From assembly GCA_947652115.1 (NCBI GenBank), contig OX393561.1, positions 7,098,910 through 7,162,909 on the forward strand: 64,000 nt of DNA, given 5' to 3'. This document shows, piece by piece, positions 25,001 through 36,222 of this stretch. Both the position numbers and the translations under genes were made by a program. Position 1 is the stretch's first letter; each line of letters begins with the position of its first letter. The notes beneath the pieces are model-generated. The model did no database searches, was not told the origin of the DNA, and worked only from the letters and a program-made list of their open reading frames with translations. The stretch is from Blastomussa wellsi. Its lineage: Eukaryota > Cnidaria > Anthozoa > Scleractinia > Plerogyridae.

Positions 25001-26108
25001 ACCTACGTTTGAGTCTTATTTATAGCTTTACAAAAACAGTAGAAGCAGATTGCTGCGCTACTAGATCAACAGATAACATTCAACATGAAATCCAATTATT
25101 CACGCAAAAAGGTTACTATATATAAATTTTCGATAATATAAACAGTCATATTTGAATTTTAAAATAACTTTTTCACGAATCCAAACATGAATTTTGTAAA
25201 AGGTCAAATTTATTTTTATTTTAGTCCATGACAAAAACGAATTAATGTACAAAGAAAATTTGTGATCTGTGGGTAACAAATAGTGTATGTAGAATACTTG
25301 AAATTTAGGATGTCAGCACGATTTTGTGAATCTAGCGCGGGAAAACTTGCCGTGGAAAAGAACGATGTCTTCTCCGACAAGAGACTTTTCTTTTTAAGAA
25401 GTTTACCGCAACTGAAGTTAACTGACACCGTAACTTATTTATCATGTAGCCAGAAGCTCTATTCTACACGAAAGGATTGCGAGAAATCAGGCAGGATTAC
25501 TGGGCTTTTTGGTATCACCAAAAATCAGTTAGGCTCTGAAAGGAACTAAGCGCCAAAGCACATTACAACGGTAACCCAAGCATGCGTGCTCTCTACGCGT
25601 CCATTCGGATCTTTACCGTCAAAACTACCTGCGTTTTGAAAACATGTTATCTGTTACGTGAATGTTTCCTTCGTAACCGTTAGAATAAAGTACAAAATCG
25701 GACGAAAAGTCATTTATTTTTTATTTAACAAAAGAATAATACCAAAACCTTAGAAGCTCTGTCATGCATTTTGCATATAAAGATGTTTTGAGCAGGGCAT
25801 TCACTGAAGATATAAAAAGTATTACACAGAAAATAACTTTCTCCTGTTTAATATTTGGCTATGGAAAATGATGACATGAATTTAACTACAGAATGTGACG
25901 CTTGCTCGTGTGTATTAAGTATATTTTAAGCTCACTTTAAACATCAAATCTGTGTATAGTTCAGACTGCAGAAATAGTAGAGAATGGCAGCTTTAAAAGT
26001 CCATCTTTAAAATAAAAAGAATAAAGAATTACCTTTTGCAGGAATCTGTTTGGTTGTTTTGTGTTTTGCTCTGATGGGAACGCGTGTATGAGTTATGTCG
26101 TTTCCCAT
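22090..26108 (-). CDS. synaptotagmin-17-like tandem C2 protein without membrane segment, 360 aa
   Basis: Coding exons in transcript order: 26108-26033, 24605-24034, 23664-23541, 22400-22090, joined in phases 1, 0 and 1 (1083 nt including TAG). An in-frame TAG lies directly before the ATG, so the start is firm if the exon is right. There is no transmembrane segment. The N-terminus MGNDITHT fits an N-myristoylation pattern (Gly2, Thr6). C2A begins GSLLFEIRYETYEEQL and has a long loop-1 insertion before CDPMVEICLLPE, a feature I recall from SYT17 (B/K protein). C2B begins RGEILLSLNYNP and ends SHWGRM...VEQWHQLYL. Ca2+-site residues are mostly replaced (loop 3 VYDHKRRHR). It is likely a Ca2+-independent trafficking or scaffold protein at Golgi or plasma membranes, by analogy with SYT17. 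Next to a SYT15-like gene in the same orientation. Confidence 0.85.
22558..22631. repeat. short foldback element, 74 bp
   Basis: TTGTGACCTGCGATCAGGC pairs with GCCTGATCGCAGGTTACAA, one mismatch. It lies in the last intron of the SYT17-like gene. Confidence 0.65.
22667..22873. repeat. TTAA-flanked MITE, CTAGTCAGCC family, copy 2, 207 bp
   Basis: TTAA duplications at 22663-22666 and 22874-22877. Same family as 8586-8813 but inverted: CCCTAGTCAGCCTCCGCCAT is now at the left and the ACAAAGGCGTGGCTGAC-type end at the right. Confidence 0.8.
24606..26032. other. first intron of the SYT17-like gene
   Basis: AT-rich intron. Short frames around 25216-25549 show no family resemblance. No repeat or RNA gene is identified. 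Confidence 0.4.
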
Positions 26109-27777
26109 CTATATATAACTGTCTGCAGTGAGTGCTTGAAACAAATTTCTTGTATCCTTCTCTGATGTCTGTTACGAATCTTCCTTGTTCTGATCAGCAT
26201 GCAGTATGTGACTTGCCTTTAAACCTGCGTCAAAACAGAACGTGATCTTAAATAAAAATCACCGTGTCATCATCATAGCGCATATCAAATCAAATTGCGT
26301 ATGACATTTCTCACATCAATTTATTGTATCGCAGCAACACCTAACTGATTTGAATTTCAATTTTTCACTTCTATGTGCTGCATTCAAATTTGTAGCTTTT
26401 AAGCGAAGAGTTTCACTTTTGAAAACGCCTACAGCTTTTTAATAGTGTTTTAACTCTAACCCGTAATTACGATTCTATTTTGAGACAGGCCGCTTCCTCT
26501 ATGTAATAGACTAATGAAGATTATTACCGCGAGATGAGAGTAAATATTGCCCATATGTTTATACTGGGGTGTGCTCTACGTTAGTTCATTCGCTCAGCTT
26601 TGTAAACACATGTCAAAATTCTCTCTTTTCCGGGTATTTCCAGAAGACACGAATAAACGGAACATGTATTCTACAATCGTTTAGAACAATTTCTAAAAAC
26701 GAACTGAATCTACAGACATTGTAAAACGTGCACTTTAAGAAAACATCTTTGCAATTGAAACCTGTACATCTATACACCGCAGTTTTAAGCCTAAGGTGAT
26801 CTTGTTGAATTCATTAATCTAAAAGAGGTAAACTTATTCCCCGAGATAATGCTTATTTTTAAAGGAGAAACTATTTCACAAACAAAAAGATTCTGTAAAC
26901 TGTCATGTTATTTGAACCTATTTGCCAAAGTGAGTTATATTTGCAATAAAAGTATGTTCAGCAACAAGGAATTTGACCAGGTTGTTTTGCTTTCCAAGAA
27001 ATTAAAATTTTTACAAGAGGAAATAAAATAAACCAACTTCTGGATTTTCCAAGAGTTTGTCCCCTTCGATAAAAAAATACTTGAAATATCGTTTTCAGTT
27101 GCGTTCCTGGTTGCGTTATTTAGACGCTTGAAGAAATATGAATAAAAAGTATCTGTTTGCGTGATATAATCATATGAATAAATGGTGCCGTGGTAATTCT
27201 AGGGTTTCACCGAATATAAATTTAGATAACAACAACACAACTGCCAAGATTCAAGGTTAAAGGGATATAAATAGTGAATTACTTTTTTTTAGAAGCAAGG
27301 AAGTTGAATTTTGTTTTTGCTATTGAAAATTTGACACCTGAATGGATAAACCTTATCACGTGAAGCATTAAAAGCCACGTTCTTAATTGAATTTGTTGGC
27401 TTTTCAACGAATGAAGTGCTGATATATTTCGAAACCAGGAGCGCTTTCCAAAAAAAAAACCCGGCGAGAAAATGATGCAGTGATATTCAGAGAATTCCAG
27501 TGAAAGGGATATTTTTCGCAAGAAGATAATTTCTATCAAGGCAGCTTTGAATATACTCAACAAATTTGGTCAACAAAATTCAGCCAAAATTGACAGTTTT
27601 TGAATTTTATTACCAGAAACCAACAAAATAGCGAAAGCCGGACCGCGAGATTGTGAGACGATAACCAAAACTAGTTGTAATAATAATTTAGTTGCAATAA
27701 TAGTTGGTTTAAACAGAACAATCAGAATAGCACTTCAATGTCAACAAGTATAGTTAGTATGCGTAAAACTTGACAGA
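26109..27777. other. 5' flank of the SYT17-like gene
   Basis: The minus-strand promoter and 5' UTR should lie here. A TATATATAG run directly precedes the ATG at 26108, and a CAG acceptor-like site near 26226 could begin the first coding exon. No other gene is seen. Confidence 0.3.
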
Positions 27778-27970
27778 AATGAAAACTGCAAAGGACCGCA
27801 AACGATAATTCTTCTGGCTTACGTAGGATCTGCAAAAGATCTAATCAGCCAAAACTATAACATACAAAAAACTGCAAGCTGGGCTGATACTACAAAAAAA
27901 TTGACTTGGCGAGACATCAACATGACCGAAACCGACAAAGCAGGGCTGTAACCGTGCGTTCGACCTGGTG
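27778..27970. repeat. dispersed repeat, copy 1 (second at 54771-54960)
   Basis: The blocks AAAACTGCAAAGGACCGC, CTTACGT-GGATCTGCAA, GGCTGATACTAC, GAGACATCAAC and AAAGCAGGGCT occur in the same order in both copies, about 75 percent alike by eye. Non-coding, class unknown. Confidence 0.65.
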
Positions 27971-28453
27971 ATGGTTAAGACCATCCTTGAAACTAGCTTC
28001 TTGAGCGAATTCGTCCTGATTTTCATATATGCCAAACTTTCACTGCCGGTCCAAAATTCTCCGTACAGGAAGAAATGCCGATTAGTGCATTTATGCAATT
28101 TGTAGCTCATGAACCCCCTAATAACGCTCATAAAAACGTAGACTACGAGTAGTCGGTTTTCGTTCCTGAAATCCTACGCGCGAGGGACTGAGTTAAGATT
28201 ATGCAAATTAGGGAAAGGCCCTTGACGGTCGCCCGTCGCACACTAGGAAAAGAAAAAGACTGCTCGCAGTCTAATAAAAACGAAAAAAAAACTCTTTAAC
28301 TTTCAAACTGAGCATGAAAACATTTGTTAGAACAGGAGCGAACTTCAGTTCGTAAAAACCTGACTTTCGTTACTATTTCTGTGTCCAAATGGGTTGAGTT
28401 AGGCTCGCAGGGTATTGTGGTAAAATTAGCGGCCGCCATCTTTTCCGTTCGGT

Positions 28454-28676
28454 GAATAGTCCATTTTACAGTTCTGTGAAATGTAACCAGGCCTCTGTAT
28501 GAAAGCGAGGCTCTAGTTGACCTTGTCATGATAGAGACCAGAAACTATTTAGCATAACAACAAAACGATTTACATATCAAAAGCAAGAGGGTTTGTACCT
28601 GTGCAAGGTCACCTTCAGCCTCAATTCCACTCAAAGGCTTGGTAACTAAGCACAGAACTGTAAAATGGCCTATTGG
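28454..28676. repeat. foldback element with about 75 bp arms
   Basis: AATAGTCCATTTTACAGTTCTGTG at the left pairs with CACAGAACTGTAAAATGG at the right, and the arms continue through GTAACCAGGC / CTTGGTAAC and CTTGACC/GGTCAAC-type blocks. Non-coding. Confidence 0.65.
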
Positions 28677-31057
28677 GACTCGTGCATATTTTACGTGTGC
28701 TGTAAAAGAGATAATTCGCCGTGTACTATAAAAAATAGTGGTTTCAGTTGTCCAAAAACATCCAAAAACAGATAATTCCGTAGAAACTTTCAAGAAGAAA
28801 AAGGTATTTCTTAGATAATCGTTTACTGCAGGTTAAACTTTCCCAATGATAAAAAATTAAATAATGAGCTGTTTACTTGCAATAAAATTACTAATTCCAA
28901 GCTAAGAATTCAGGGAGGACTCAAGAACTGTTTGCTCTCTAAACGCAGTTTATTCTTTTCTCACTGAAAAGGCTAGCACGCTAGTAAGTACCTTCAAAAT
29001 CATTTGAAGCAACAAGCCACAAGTGTCGATTGGGAAGGAAAGGCAATTAAGTTCGAAGGTTAACGAAAAACAACAACAAAAAAGGAAGACTAAAAAAGAA
29101 AAGAAAAACGAGAATAAATGGTGAAACTACATTTAATGTAGGCAAAATAAGTTTGTTGAAACTTCATACCTTTCCTGAGATGAACTCTCAAATGTTGAAA
29201 ACGATGTTGTAATCTGTTTTGTGTTTGTGCAAAATGTTTTTCGTCTTTGTCAAATTAGACTGAAATGAAATGTGCCTCGGTACCGCTTTGAATATGCTTG
29301 TCATGACGTCAGTTCTTTGACGTCAACGATTGCTCATGCTTCACAGATGGTTGAATAAAAACAACAACAACGACAACGAAACGTTGAAAATTGGAGAAAT
29401 ATGACCTTCCGTGAAATGGACCGTTAAAAAAAGATATGTGGATACACACAAAATTTAATGGAAATAGAAAAACCTTAATCTTCTTTCCAATATATGTGAA
29501 AGAATTAATTTTTTGGCTGATTCTTTTAACAGCACAACAGGTCTTTGATTTTATTGCTGGAAAATGCCGAGCAAAATGAAGACCACTGTTACGTTTCTAA
29601 AGCACTGAATACATCATTCGAATTGACTTGATCAAACACTGACTGCCCACGGAAGTTTCAAATCGAGGCGGATTGTTAATCGCAAAACTACGAAGTGACA
29701 GAATAGAACATGACAAAAACTTTTAATAACGTTGTCCTGACACGACAGCAAAAATTGCACCAGACCCGTCGAAAAATGGTTCGTATCCGAAAATTTTTGT
29801 AAAGAAGTAGTCAATATTTTCGCGGGACCATACGCGGTTAACCTGACTGTTTCTTTACAAAAATTGTCAGTCTGTACCGAATTTTTCTTTTGATCTTTTT
29901 ATTTCACCTCGTATAGTTTTGCATTGTTGTTTCTCCCCAGTAATTGATTCTGACTCGATTGTCATTTCGACAACCTGATAAAATGTAGGATATACATTTC
30001 CTCCGACCTTCGCTTTTCAAACGATTTAATTTAAATGCAATCGAAAGCAGCTCCGAATTTAAGTTAAAAAAATTAAACCATGTAGGCGTGTTTCGATCAA
30101 TGTGCTATCTGTACAAGAATAATTAGCTATATTTCTTTTTAGTAAATTAAAATTGTGTTTAGAATGAGTACTATCGATCTTCAGAAATACAAGAATATCT
30201 AAAATTAACTCAAAATCAGCCTATGTAAAGAAAGAACACTTTTTCTTTCTGGAAAATAAGAAAATTTGAAATTGTCCGACCGTTCGCGAGCAGACTCCAA
30301 TTTAGTCAAAATTATTTTCTAGTTTCTGTGGAATTTTACTGTGTGCAATAACAAAGTTATTTAATTGCTCATTACCATTATTCTTGCAAAAATGCGACAC
30401 CACGTCGGCGTATCTTTCTTTTTTTCAATTTAGCAAGTTTTGACTTCGCTTTTTCCAGAATAAGTCGTTATAAATCCGTGCTAATTTTTCATTTCTCTTC
30501 TTGAAATAAGTAATGTTTCGCCGAGTTTTTCAAGGAGACTTGAAATTGCTGTTATATTTTAGCTCAGTTATGATATGAACATAATTCGGCATGAAGTCGG
30601 TTAGCAAAAAAATCAACTCCGTTTAGTTATAATTAACATCTTGGTTAAAAGACTACCTCAAAAAGTAGAAGGCTATAGAGTTTCTTTTTATGGGCATACC
30701 TTGGTATATCGTTGAAGACGACGCTTGATTTCTTTCTTACAGCGATTTAATCCAGCGAAATAACCGTATTGACTTATTCTTCACAAAATAAAGCTAATAC
30801 TCACCCGTCACGGTTTACATAAGCTATAGTTGAATTGGGCTGATGACGAATCGATGCTTTCTGATTGGTTGTTGCTAAGGCGGCCGTAAGTCGAATGTGT
30901 GGCGTTCATTTCGTCGTTTTATGCAAATTTCCCCTTGAATGCGGATCGCAAAATCAAAGCGAAAGAAAATTATCCGCAAAATGAATGTAGGCCTGAATTT
31001 AAGTTTGCATAGAAAACAATTTAACGGTCTCTTTTCTTCTAAACAATGAAATCTTAA
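28677..31057. other. AT-rich intergenic sequence left of the transposon
   Basis: I see no gene, RNA gene or well-defined repeat in this stretch. Confidence 0.3.
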
Positions 31058-31256
31058 TTAAAGGAGAACTGAAGCCAAAATTCCTGCATTATTTTTGTTA
31101 CTTAACTTTAATAATTATGCTATATGAAAGAATGTTGGCTGGTTTTTTCCCACTTTAGTGACATTTTTCACGCCGAAAAACGAAGTTTTTTACTGCCATT
31201 TTAGCTCTTGTACGGCGGCTCAGAAAGCGCCGGTCAGCGGTTCTCTTTGAAGTTTA

Positions 31257-31273
31257 TGACGTATGATATGGGG
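31257..31273 (+). promoter_or_regulatory. subterminal inverted motif, left copy
   Basis: TGACGTATGATATGGGG, 195 bp from the left end of the transposon, is perfectly repeated in inverse orientation at 36206-36222. It could be an internal transposase-binding site or a promoter element shared by the two genes. It contains a CRE-like TGACGTA. Confidence 0.5.
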
Positions 31274-31285
31274 AGAAAGGTAAAC

Positions 31286-31384
31286 ATGGCTTCTTGTGTG
31301 CACGTCGCTGGAAAGGTCAGGAAACACGTTCGATTAAGGAAAAAGATGGCCAAAGACTTTTCAAGTCTTTCAGGAATTGTGTAA
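31286..31384 (+). CDS. possible 32-codon upstream ORF in the transposon leader
   Basis: ATG in a favourable context (AACATGG) just inside the subterminal motif opens a 32-codon basic frame (MASCVHVAGKVRKHVRLRKK...) ending TAA. It could be a uORF of the transposase mRNA or chance. No family recognised. Confidence 0.2.
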   Translation: MASCVHVAGKVRKHVRLRKKMAKDFSSLSGIV

Positions 31385-31907
31385 GCTGAATTCATTTTGA
31401 CAGATCTAGCTCGCCCACGTTACTCTATAAATGTCGAAAACACGAACATTTTGCCGAAGCGATTGCAAAACATAATTTTTGCGTAATTAAGTACTGAAAT
31501 TTTCTTATGGCTTCTTGATCAGTGACACTTTAGGCCGTGTGGCCGAAATTTTTGGTACAATTAGCTCAGCATACATGTTTTTTGAGAAACTCGCTATATT
31601 CTAGCGGCAGATACGCTTTGTTTAGTGAAAGAACAGCGAGTTAGGATAGAGTCGCAAGTCACGCAACTGATGAGTCATGACCGATAACATCAGGGAGAAC
31701 AACATTTTGAAATAAAATTTTGAAATCTTCATTGGACTTTGATTTTTCTTTTATATTTAGTACATTTTCTGGTCTTACGCAAGGAAACTTGCATAAATGT
31801 AGAGTCCTTACCTGAAGCATATCAATTCAGCTCTCTCGGTCTTAGCTTCGACTAGTTCTACATTTCTCCAGTGTTTACATTACGCGGGCATTACGTTTTG
31901 TGTCATC

Positions 31908-34690
31908 ATGGTGTACTGTGCGGCCTTTGACTGCAACAATGATTCAAGATATACTACTGGTGTATCATACCATTGCTTTCCGAGTGACACAGCTCTGCAA
32001 CAACAGTGGTTGGCAAAAATTTCTCGTGCTGATCTCGTCGTTTCAAAAAACTCCAAGTTGTGCTCAGAGCATTTCACACCCGACTGTTACGAGCGTGACT
32101 TGAAGGCAGAACTCCTCGGTGCCAAACCTAGAGCCATCCTGAAACCAGATGCAGTACCCTCTCTTTTCTCACATAGACCTCCACCAAAAAAGCCAAGGCT
32201 ATCATCAGAAAGACGTTCGTTTGAGAATGCTAGAAAAGAGGTAAGAGTTGGAGACTAGTAATTTATATGCTGTTTTTGAGTTAGTTGTCACCCAAGAATC
32301 TAGGGAAAATTTCTGATGCCTGATAAAATGCTGTTTGTGCTAGTATTTTTGGCATGATTCATTCACTAGAAGGTTGTATGCAGTCTGAATAAATACCAAA
32401 AAAGGAATGTGTGGTTCCCCAGGGAAAAAAATGAATGATGATTTAAAAAATAGCAAAGAACACCAAATGGTATTAGAGGAGTTGAAACCAATGAAAAAAG
32501 AAATTGAAAAAGGCAACCTCACCTAAAGGACTACATTTCATATTTATTTCATCCTTTTTTCATAATTATCTTGATTCTACTCCCGTGCCTTGAAATTCAA
32601 CTGTTTAGTGTTCAATGTAGGTACAATTTACATTAAGTCCAAACTTGCTCATGCAATATTCCATGTCTCTTTGCTGGATTGGTTCAAAATATATCACTGA
32701 CAACATAAATGATCAATTTAAATGTATAGCAACATTGAGGTATGGTTTTGGTTTACAGTATCTTGCTTCAGTCACTGAGACAAGTGTCACGGCACAGGCA
32801 TCCCATGATGGATCTGATGAACCACCACTTCAGCCAACTGCACCTGTATCGGACGATTTAGCAGAGTTGGAACCCAGTACTACCATCCAAGTACAGTCCC
32901 AGGAAGTTCAGGTCTGTTTGCCAAAAGAGGGCTCTGATTTTGGTTGTCAGTTTAATACACGTGGAGAGCAGCTTATGATGAAAGCAGCTGACACCCAAAC
33001 TGAAGTGACTTTTTCCACCTCAAGCACTCAAGTTGAGCAGGGGGATTTCCCAGTTGACAATGAGGAAGAAGAGGAAGATGCCTTTGGAATGGCAAGTGCT
33101 GCCTCTAGCACACCAGAAGTGTCCCCACAAAAGGATGCCACCTACCTGCCACCAAAATTGGAATGTCTGTCTGATGATTCCAACACTTCACAATCTGAAG
33201 ATGAGGGGGAAGAAATATCACAACCCTTGAACCCACAGGATGACACCAAGTTTATTGTCTTCAAACAAGAGCTCCTCAAGCTTCTCAACCGATGCCCTGA
33301 GTGTGGTGCAATGGTTGTAAAAAAACATCAGTCAACCCAGGGAACTCTGTTATCCATTACCCTGACTTGCAAAAATGGTCACAAACATGTCTGGAGTAGC
33401 CAGCCAATGATCGAAGGGATGGCAGCTGGAAACTTGCTGCTCTCATCATCTATTTTGCTGAGTGGTTCAACATATGCTAAAGTATCCTCCTTAGCAGATA
33501 TCCTTAAATTAAAATTTTTCAGCGAGAAAACATTTTACAACATCCAAGATAAATATTTATTTCCTGTGATTAATGATTTTTGGCAAAAGGAGCAAAATTC
33601 CATTTTTCCTGACATAAAAGACAAAGATTTGTGGCTTTCAGGGGATGGGCGCTGTGATAGCCCTGGTCATAATGCCAAATATGGCACATATACAATGATT
33701 GACCAGGAAACTGACAAAATAGTTGATTTCCAAGTTGTTCAAGTAACCGAAGTAAGCAGCAGTAATGCCATGGAAAGGGAAGGATTTAAGCGCTGCATGA
33801 ACAAAATCCAAAATAATGGGGGCCAAATTAAAGTTGTAGCCACTGATCGCCATATTGGTATCAGAGCTGACATGAAACAAAATTTTCCAGAAGTTGATCA
33901 CCAATATGATGTTTGGCATCTGTCTAAAAGCATCACCAAAAAACTCACAGAAAAATCAAAAAAGAAAGAGTGTGGGGAGCTCGCACCTTGGATCAAATCC
34001 ATTTCCAATCATCTTTGGTGGTGTGCAGAGACATGTGAAGGAAACAAGGAGCTGCTGAGGGAAAAGTGGATATCCATAGTGCATCATACTGCTAACATCC
34101 ACTCCTGGGACTCTGCAGACCACTACCATGAATGTGCTCATCCACCCATCCCTCGGAATGAAGCAAGAACTAAGAGGTGGTTACGCCCAGGTTCAGCAGC
34201 TCACAATGCCCTGAAAGAGGTTGTTTTTGATAAAAACCTCCTAAGGGATATCCAGCTGCTGTCTCTATGCTGTCATACTGGAAATCTGGAGGTCTACCAT
34301 AGTGTGCAAACTAGGTATGTCCCCAAGCGTCAACATTTTTCTTACAAGGGCATGAATGCACGCTCCCAGCTGGCGGCCCTGGATCACAATGCCAACACTG
34401 GTAGAGAGCAGGCAACTGTAAGCAGGGGTGCTAACGAAGGTGAACTGAAATATAAGGTTGTCTTTCCCAAACACACAAAGGAGTGGGTGGCAAAACCAAT
34501 CATGGAAAAGACAAGCAAGGATCACCTCAACCCAATTGTGGATGCCATTGTGGAGAGAAAAAAACAAAAACCCCGGGAAAGGAGTGCCACAGTGACAGCT
34601 CCACACATTCCGAAAAACATTGCTAGCAAACCAAGGCCCCCACGAGAAGATGTTATTGCTAAGCATACATCACGATTTTCAAATAATTAA
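31908..34690 (+). CDS. THAP-domain transposase of the Kolobok-like element, 754 aa
   Basis: Exons 31908-32240 and 32759-34690, joined in phase 0 (GAG/gtaaga ... tttacag/TAT). Residues 1-90 are a THAP C2CH zinc finger: C4, C9, W34, C52, H55 and the AVPSLF box at 82-87; this family binds DNA sequence-specifically. An acidic, Ser/Thr-rich linker follows, then a CPECG...CKNGH possible zinc ribbon, then an RNase H-fold core. Likely catalytic acids are D407 (LSGDGRCDSPGH), D474 (VATDRHIGI) and E622 (GNLEVYHS); this assignment is by motif, not alignment. The C-terminal tail is basic, suggesting nuclear localisation. There is no stop or frameshift. It would cut and paste the element at TTAA. AATAAA at 35032-35037 is a plausible poly(A) signal. 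Confidence 0.9.
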
Positions 34691-35031
34691 GTTATTGCAA
34701 ATTTAATCATGGATGCACATTGCATAACAAGAAATATTTTAATTTAAGCAAATATATGTAGTTTCCCTTCCTTTGATTTTGAAAGTATTGATGTTTCCGT
34801 GGAAATTAATTTTTTTGTATGAGTTACTGTGAAGGAATCTAATGGAATTTATCTTTTTTAGGATGACAAAAACACAAGCTGTATTTTAGACAATAGATTA
34901 TTTTATTTAGTTTCTTTTACATGCTTAAGACACTGTTTGAGTTTTAACCTAATGAAAATAACATCTGAAATAGATCTAAAATAATAATGCTGCAGGAATT
35001 ATTTTGAATACAGTGAATATGTTCTGAATTA

Positions 35032-35037
35032 AATAAA
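35032..35037 (+). promoter_or_regulatory. AATAAA poly(A) signal for the transposase gene
   Basis: Canonical hexamer about 340 nt after the transposase stop codon, in an AT-rich 3' UTR. It is the first clear one downstream. Confidence 0.45.
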
Positions 35038-35309
35038 ATATCATGAAGACAGATGACCTTTATGTACGACACCATGCTTGAAACTGAATTTATCATAAAA
35101 ACATTTCCACATTGATTCATTGTAATTTTTTTCTAGTATACAAAAGTTTTGCACTACTAAAATAGAATTCACTGTCTCAAAGATACTTTTTATATCATTC
35201 AGTTTGGAAACCAATAATTAAATTCAAATACAAAGAAATAAATGAAGAAGTCGATAGAATCCAATATAAAAATATACCAAGATGATTTCTATAAGGACGC
35301 GAAGGTTGT

Positions 35310-35436
35310 GGCTAACTGTTCCATCTGCCCAATGATCCTATTTAGGAGCTCAATCAAAACCTTGATGAATCAATTGCAATCAGGTCAATTTCCCCGATCA
35401 TGCAAAGTTCAAGACTGTTTGCCAAGTGATACCGTA
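35310..35436 (+). pseudogene. decayed P2RX7_C fragment inside the transposon
   Basis: On the plus strand, TGTGGC-(T)-AACTGTTCCATCTGCCCAATG can be read as CGNC-S-I-C-P-M with one frameshift, matching the cysteine cluster of P2RX7_C. It is followed by a stretch aligning with the end of exon 1 of the intact gene (AGGAGCT-AATCAAAA-TTGATGA-TCA), then directly by one aligning with exon 2 (GATCATGCAAAGTTCA...GTTTGCC). The 80 bp intron is absent between these blocks. It therefore looks like an intronless or retro-derived relic, inverted relative to the intact gene and abutting its stop codon. Confidence 0.6.
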
Positions 35437-35437
35437 A

Positions 35438-36123
35438 TCAATTAAGTTCCACGTCTGCTGCTTTAAAACCTACATAATGACCACTATCTTCAGGAAACTC
35501 TTTTCTTATGGCCTTCACAACGCACGCTGGAATCACTCGCCGATTTTTCTTCCCCAGCACACCATGGGCCCACCAGGTGAACTGGCGGTAAGCTGCTAAA
35601 CGCCATGTTCTACAAAATAAGAAACATTTCCATAACTAAAATCCCTGATTATTCGTTTAATTTCTAAGAGAAAACAGCGGCGAACGACGGCCCACTTGCC
35701 TGTTTACAATGGGGTCCGGCAAGAGATTGAAGCGAGCGTTGTGAAGGGCCACGAGTGCTGTATGCAGAACATCGGTATCAAGGCAAACAATCCTGAACTT
35801 TGCATGATCTGTTATGCAATCGACGCCTTTCAAAATAACACGAAGCACAAGTATAAGCATGCACTGAGAATACTTGCAGGAAACACGCATTTAAAAGAAA
35901 ACAAACCTGACTCATCGAACTTTTGATTAAGCTCCTCGAGTTCTTGGCAGCAGAAGCACTCGTCGGCAGAAGACATTTCTTCACAGATCCCGCAAACACA
36001 CCAAGCTCTAGAACCGATTCGCGAGTGGTTCACGTCGAGTTCGCCGTCCTCTTCCTCATGCGAATCAACGGGTTCTTCGCCAGGAGGATATGTGGGCTCG
36101 AAAAGAAACGGCTGAACACTCAT
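35438..36123 (-). CDS. P2X7-receptor C-terminal-domain (P2RX7_C) protein carried by the transposon, 171 aa
   Basis: Exons 36123-35907, 35826-35700 and 35609-35438 join in phases 1 and 2 (516 nt including TGA). The introns are 80 and 90 bp; the second has a GC donor (AACAG/gcaagt). The protein begins MSVQPFLFEPTYPPGEE, has an acidic stretch, then a cysteine cluster WCVCGICEEM...ECFCC, then CITDHAKFRIVCLDTDVL, and ends RLAAYRQFTWWAHGVLGKKN-RRVIPACVV, GFKAADVELN. Order and motifs match the zinc- and guanine-nucleotide-binding ballast domain of P2X7 receptors; the channel part is absent. Stand-alone P2RX7_C proteins are common in cnidarians and fishes. Here the gene is inside a transposon, convergent with the transposase. 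Its role is unknown; a zinc-binding cofactor or regulator of transposition is possible. Confidence 0.85.
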
Positions 36124-36205
36124 AATATCGACCAAAAATAATATAAAATAGAACGAAAAATGACAAGGATCTTAGTCACAGCCAAGTGCAAAGTAAACAA
36201 CCTTT

Positions 36206-36222
36206 CCCCATATCATACGTCA
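36206..36222 (-). promoter_or_regulatory. subterminal inverted motif, right copy
   Basis: CCCCATATCATACGTCA is the exact reverse complement of 31257-31273 and lies 204 bp from the right end, just upstream of the P2RX7_C gene. CAGCGGTT is also shared slightly further out. Confidence 0.5.

Noticed and set aside
32645..32758. Transposase second exon starting at its first ATG (32645) as a separate gene
   Set aside because: The acceptor tttacag at 32752-32758 joins in phase 0 to the THAP exon, and the 38 residues before it have no similarity to the family.
35242..35445. 67-aa plus-strand frame as an intact gene between the transposon genes
   Set aside because: It crosses a frameshifted P2RX7_C relic in the wrong frame for most of its length.
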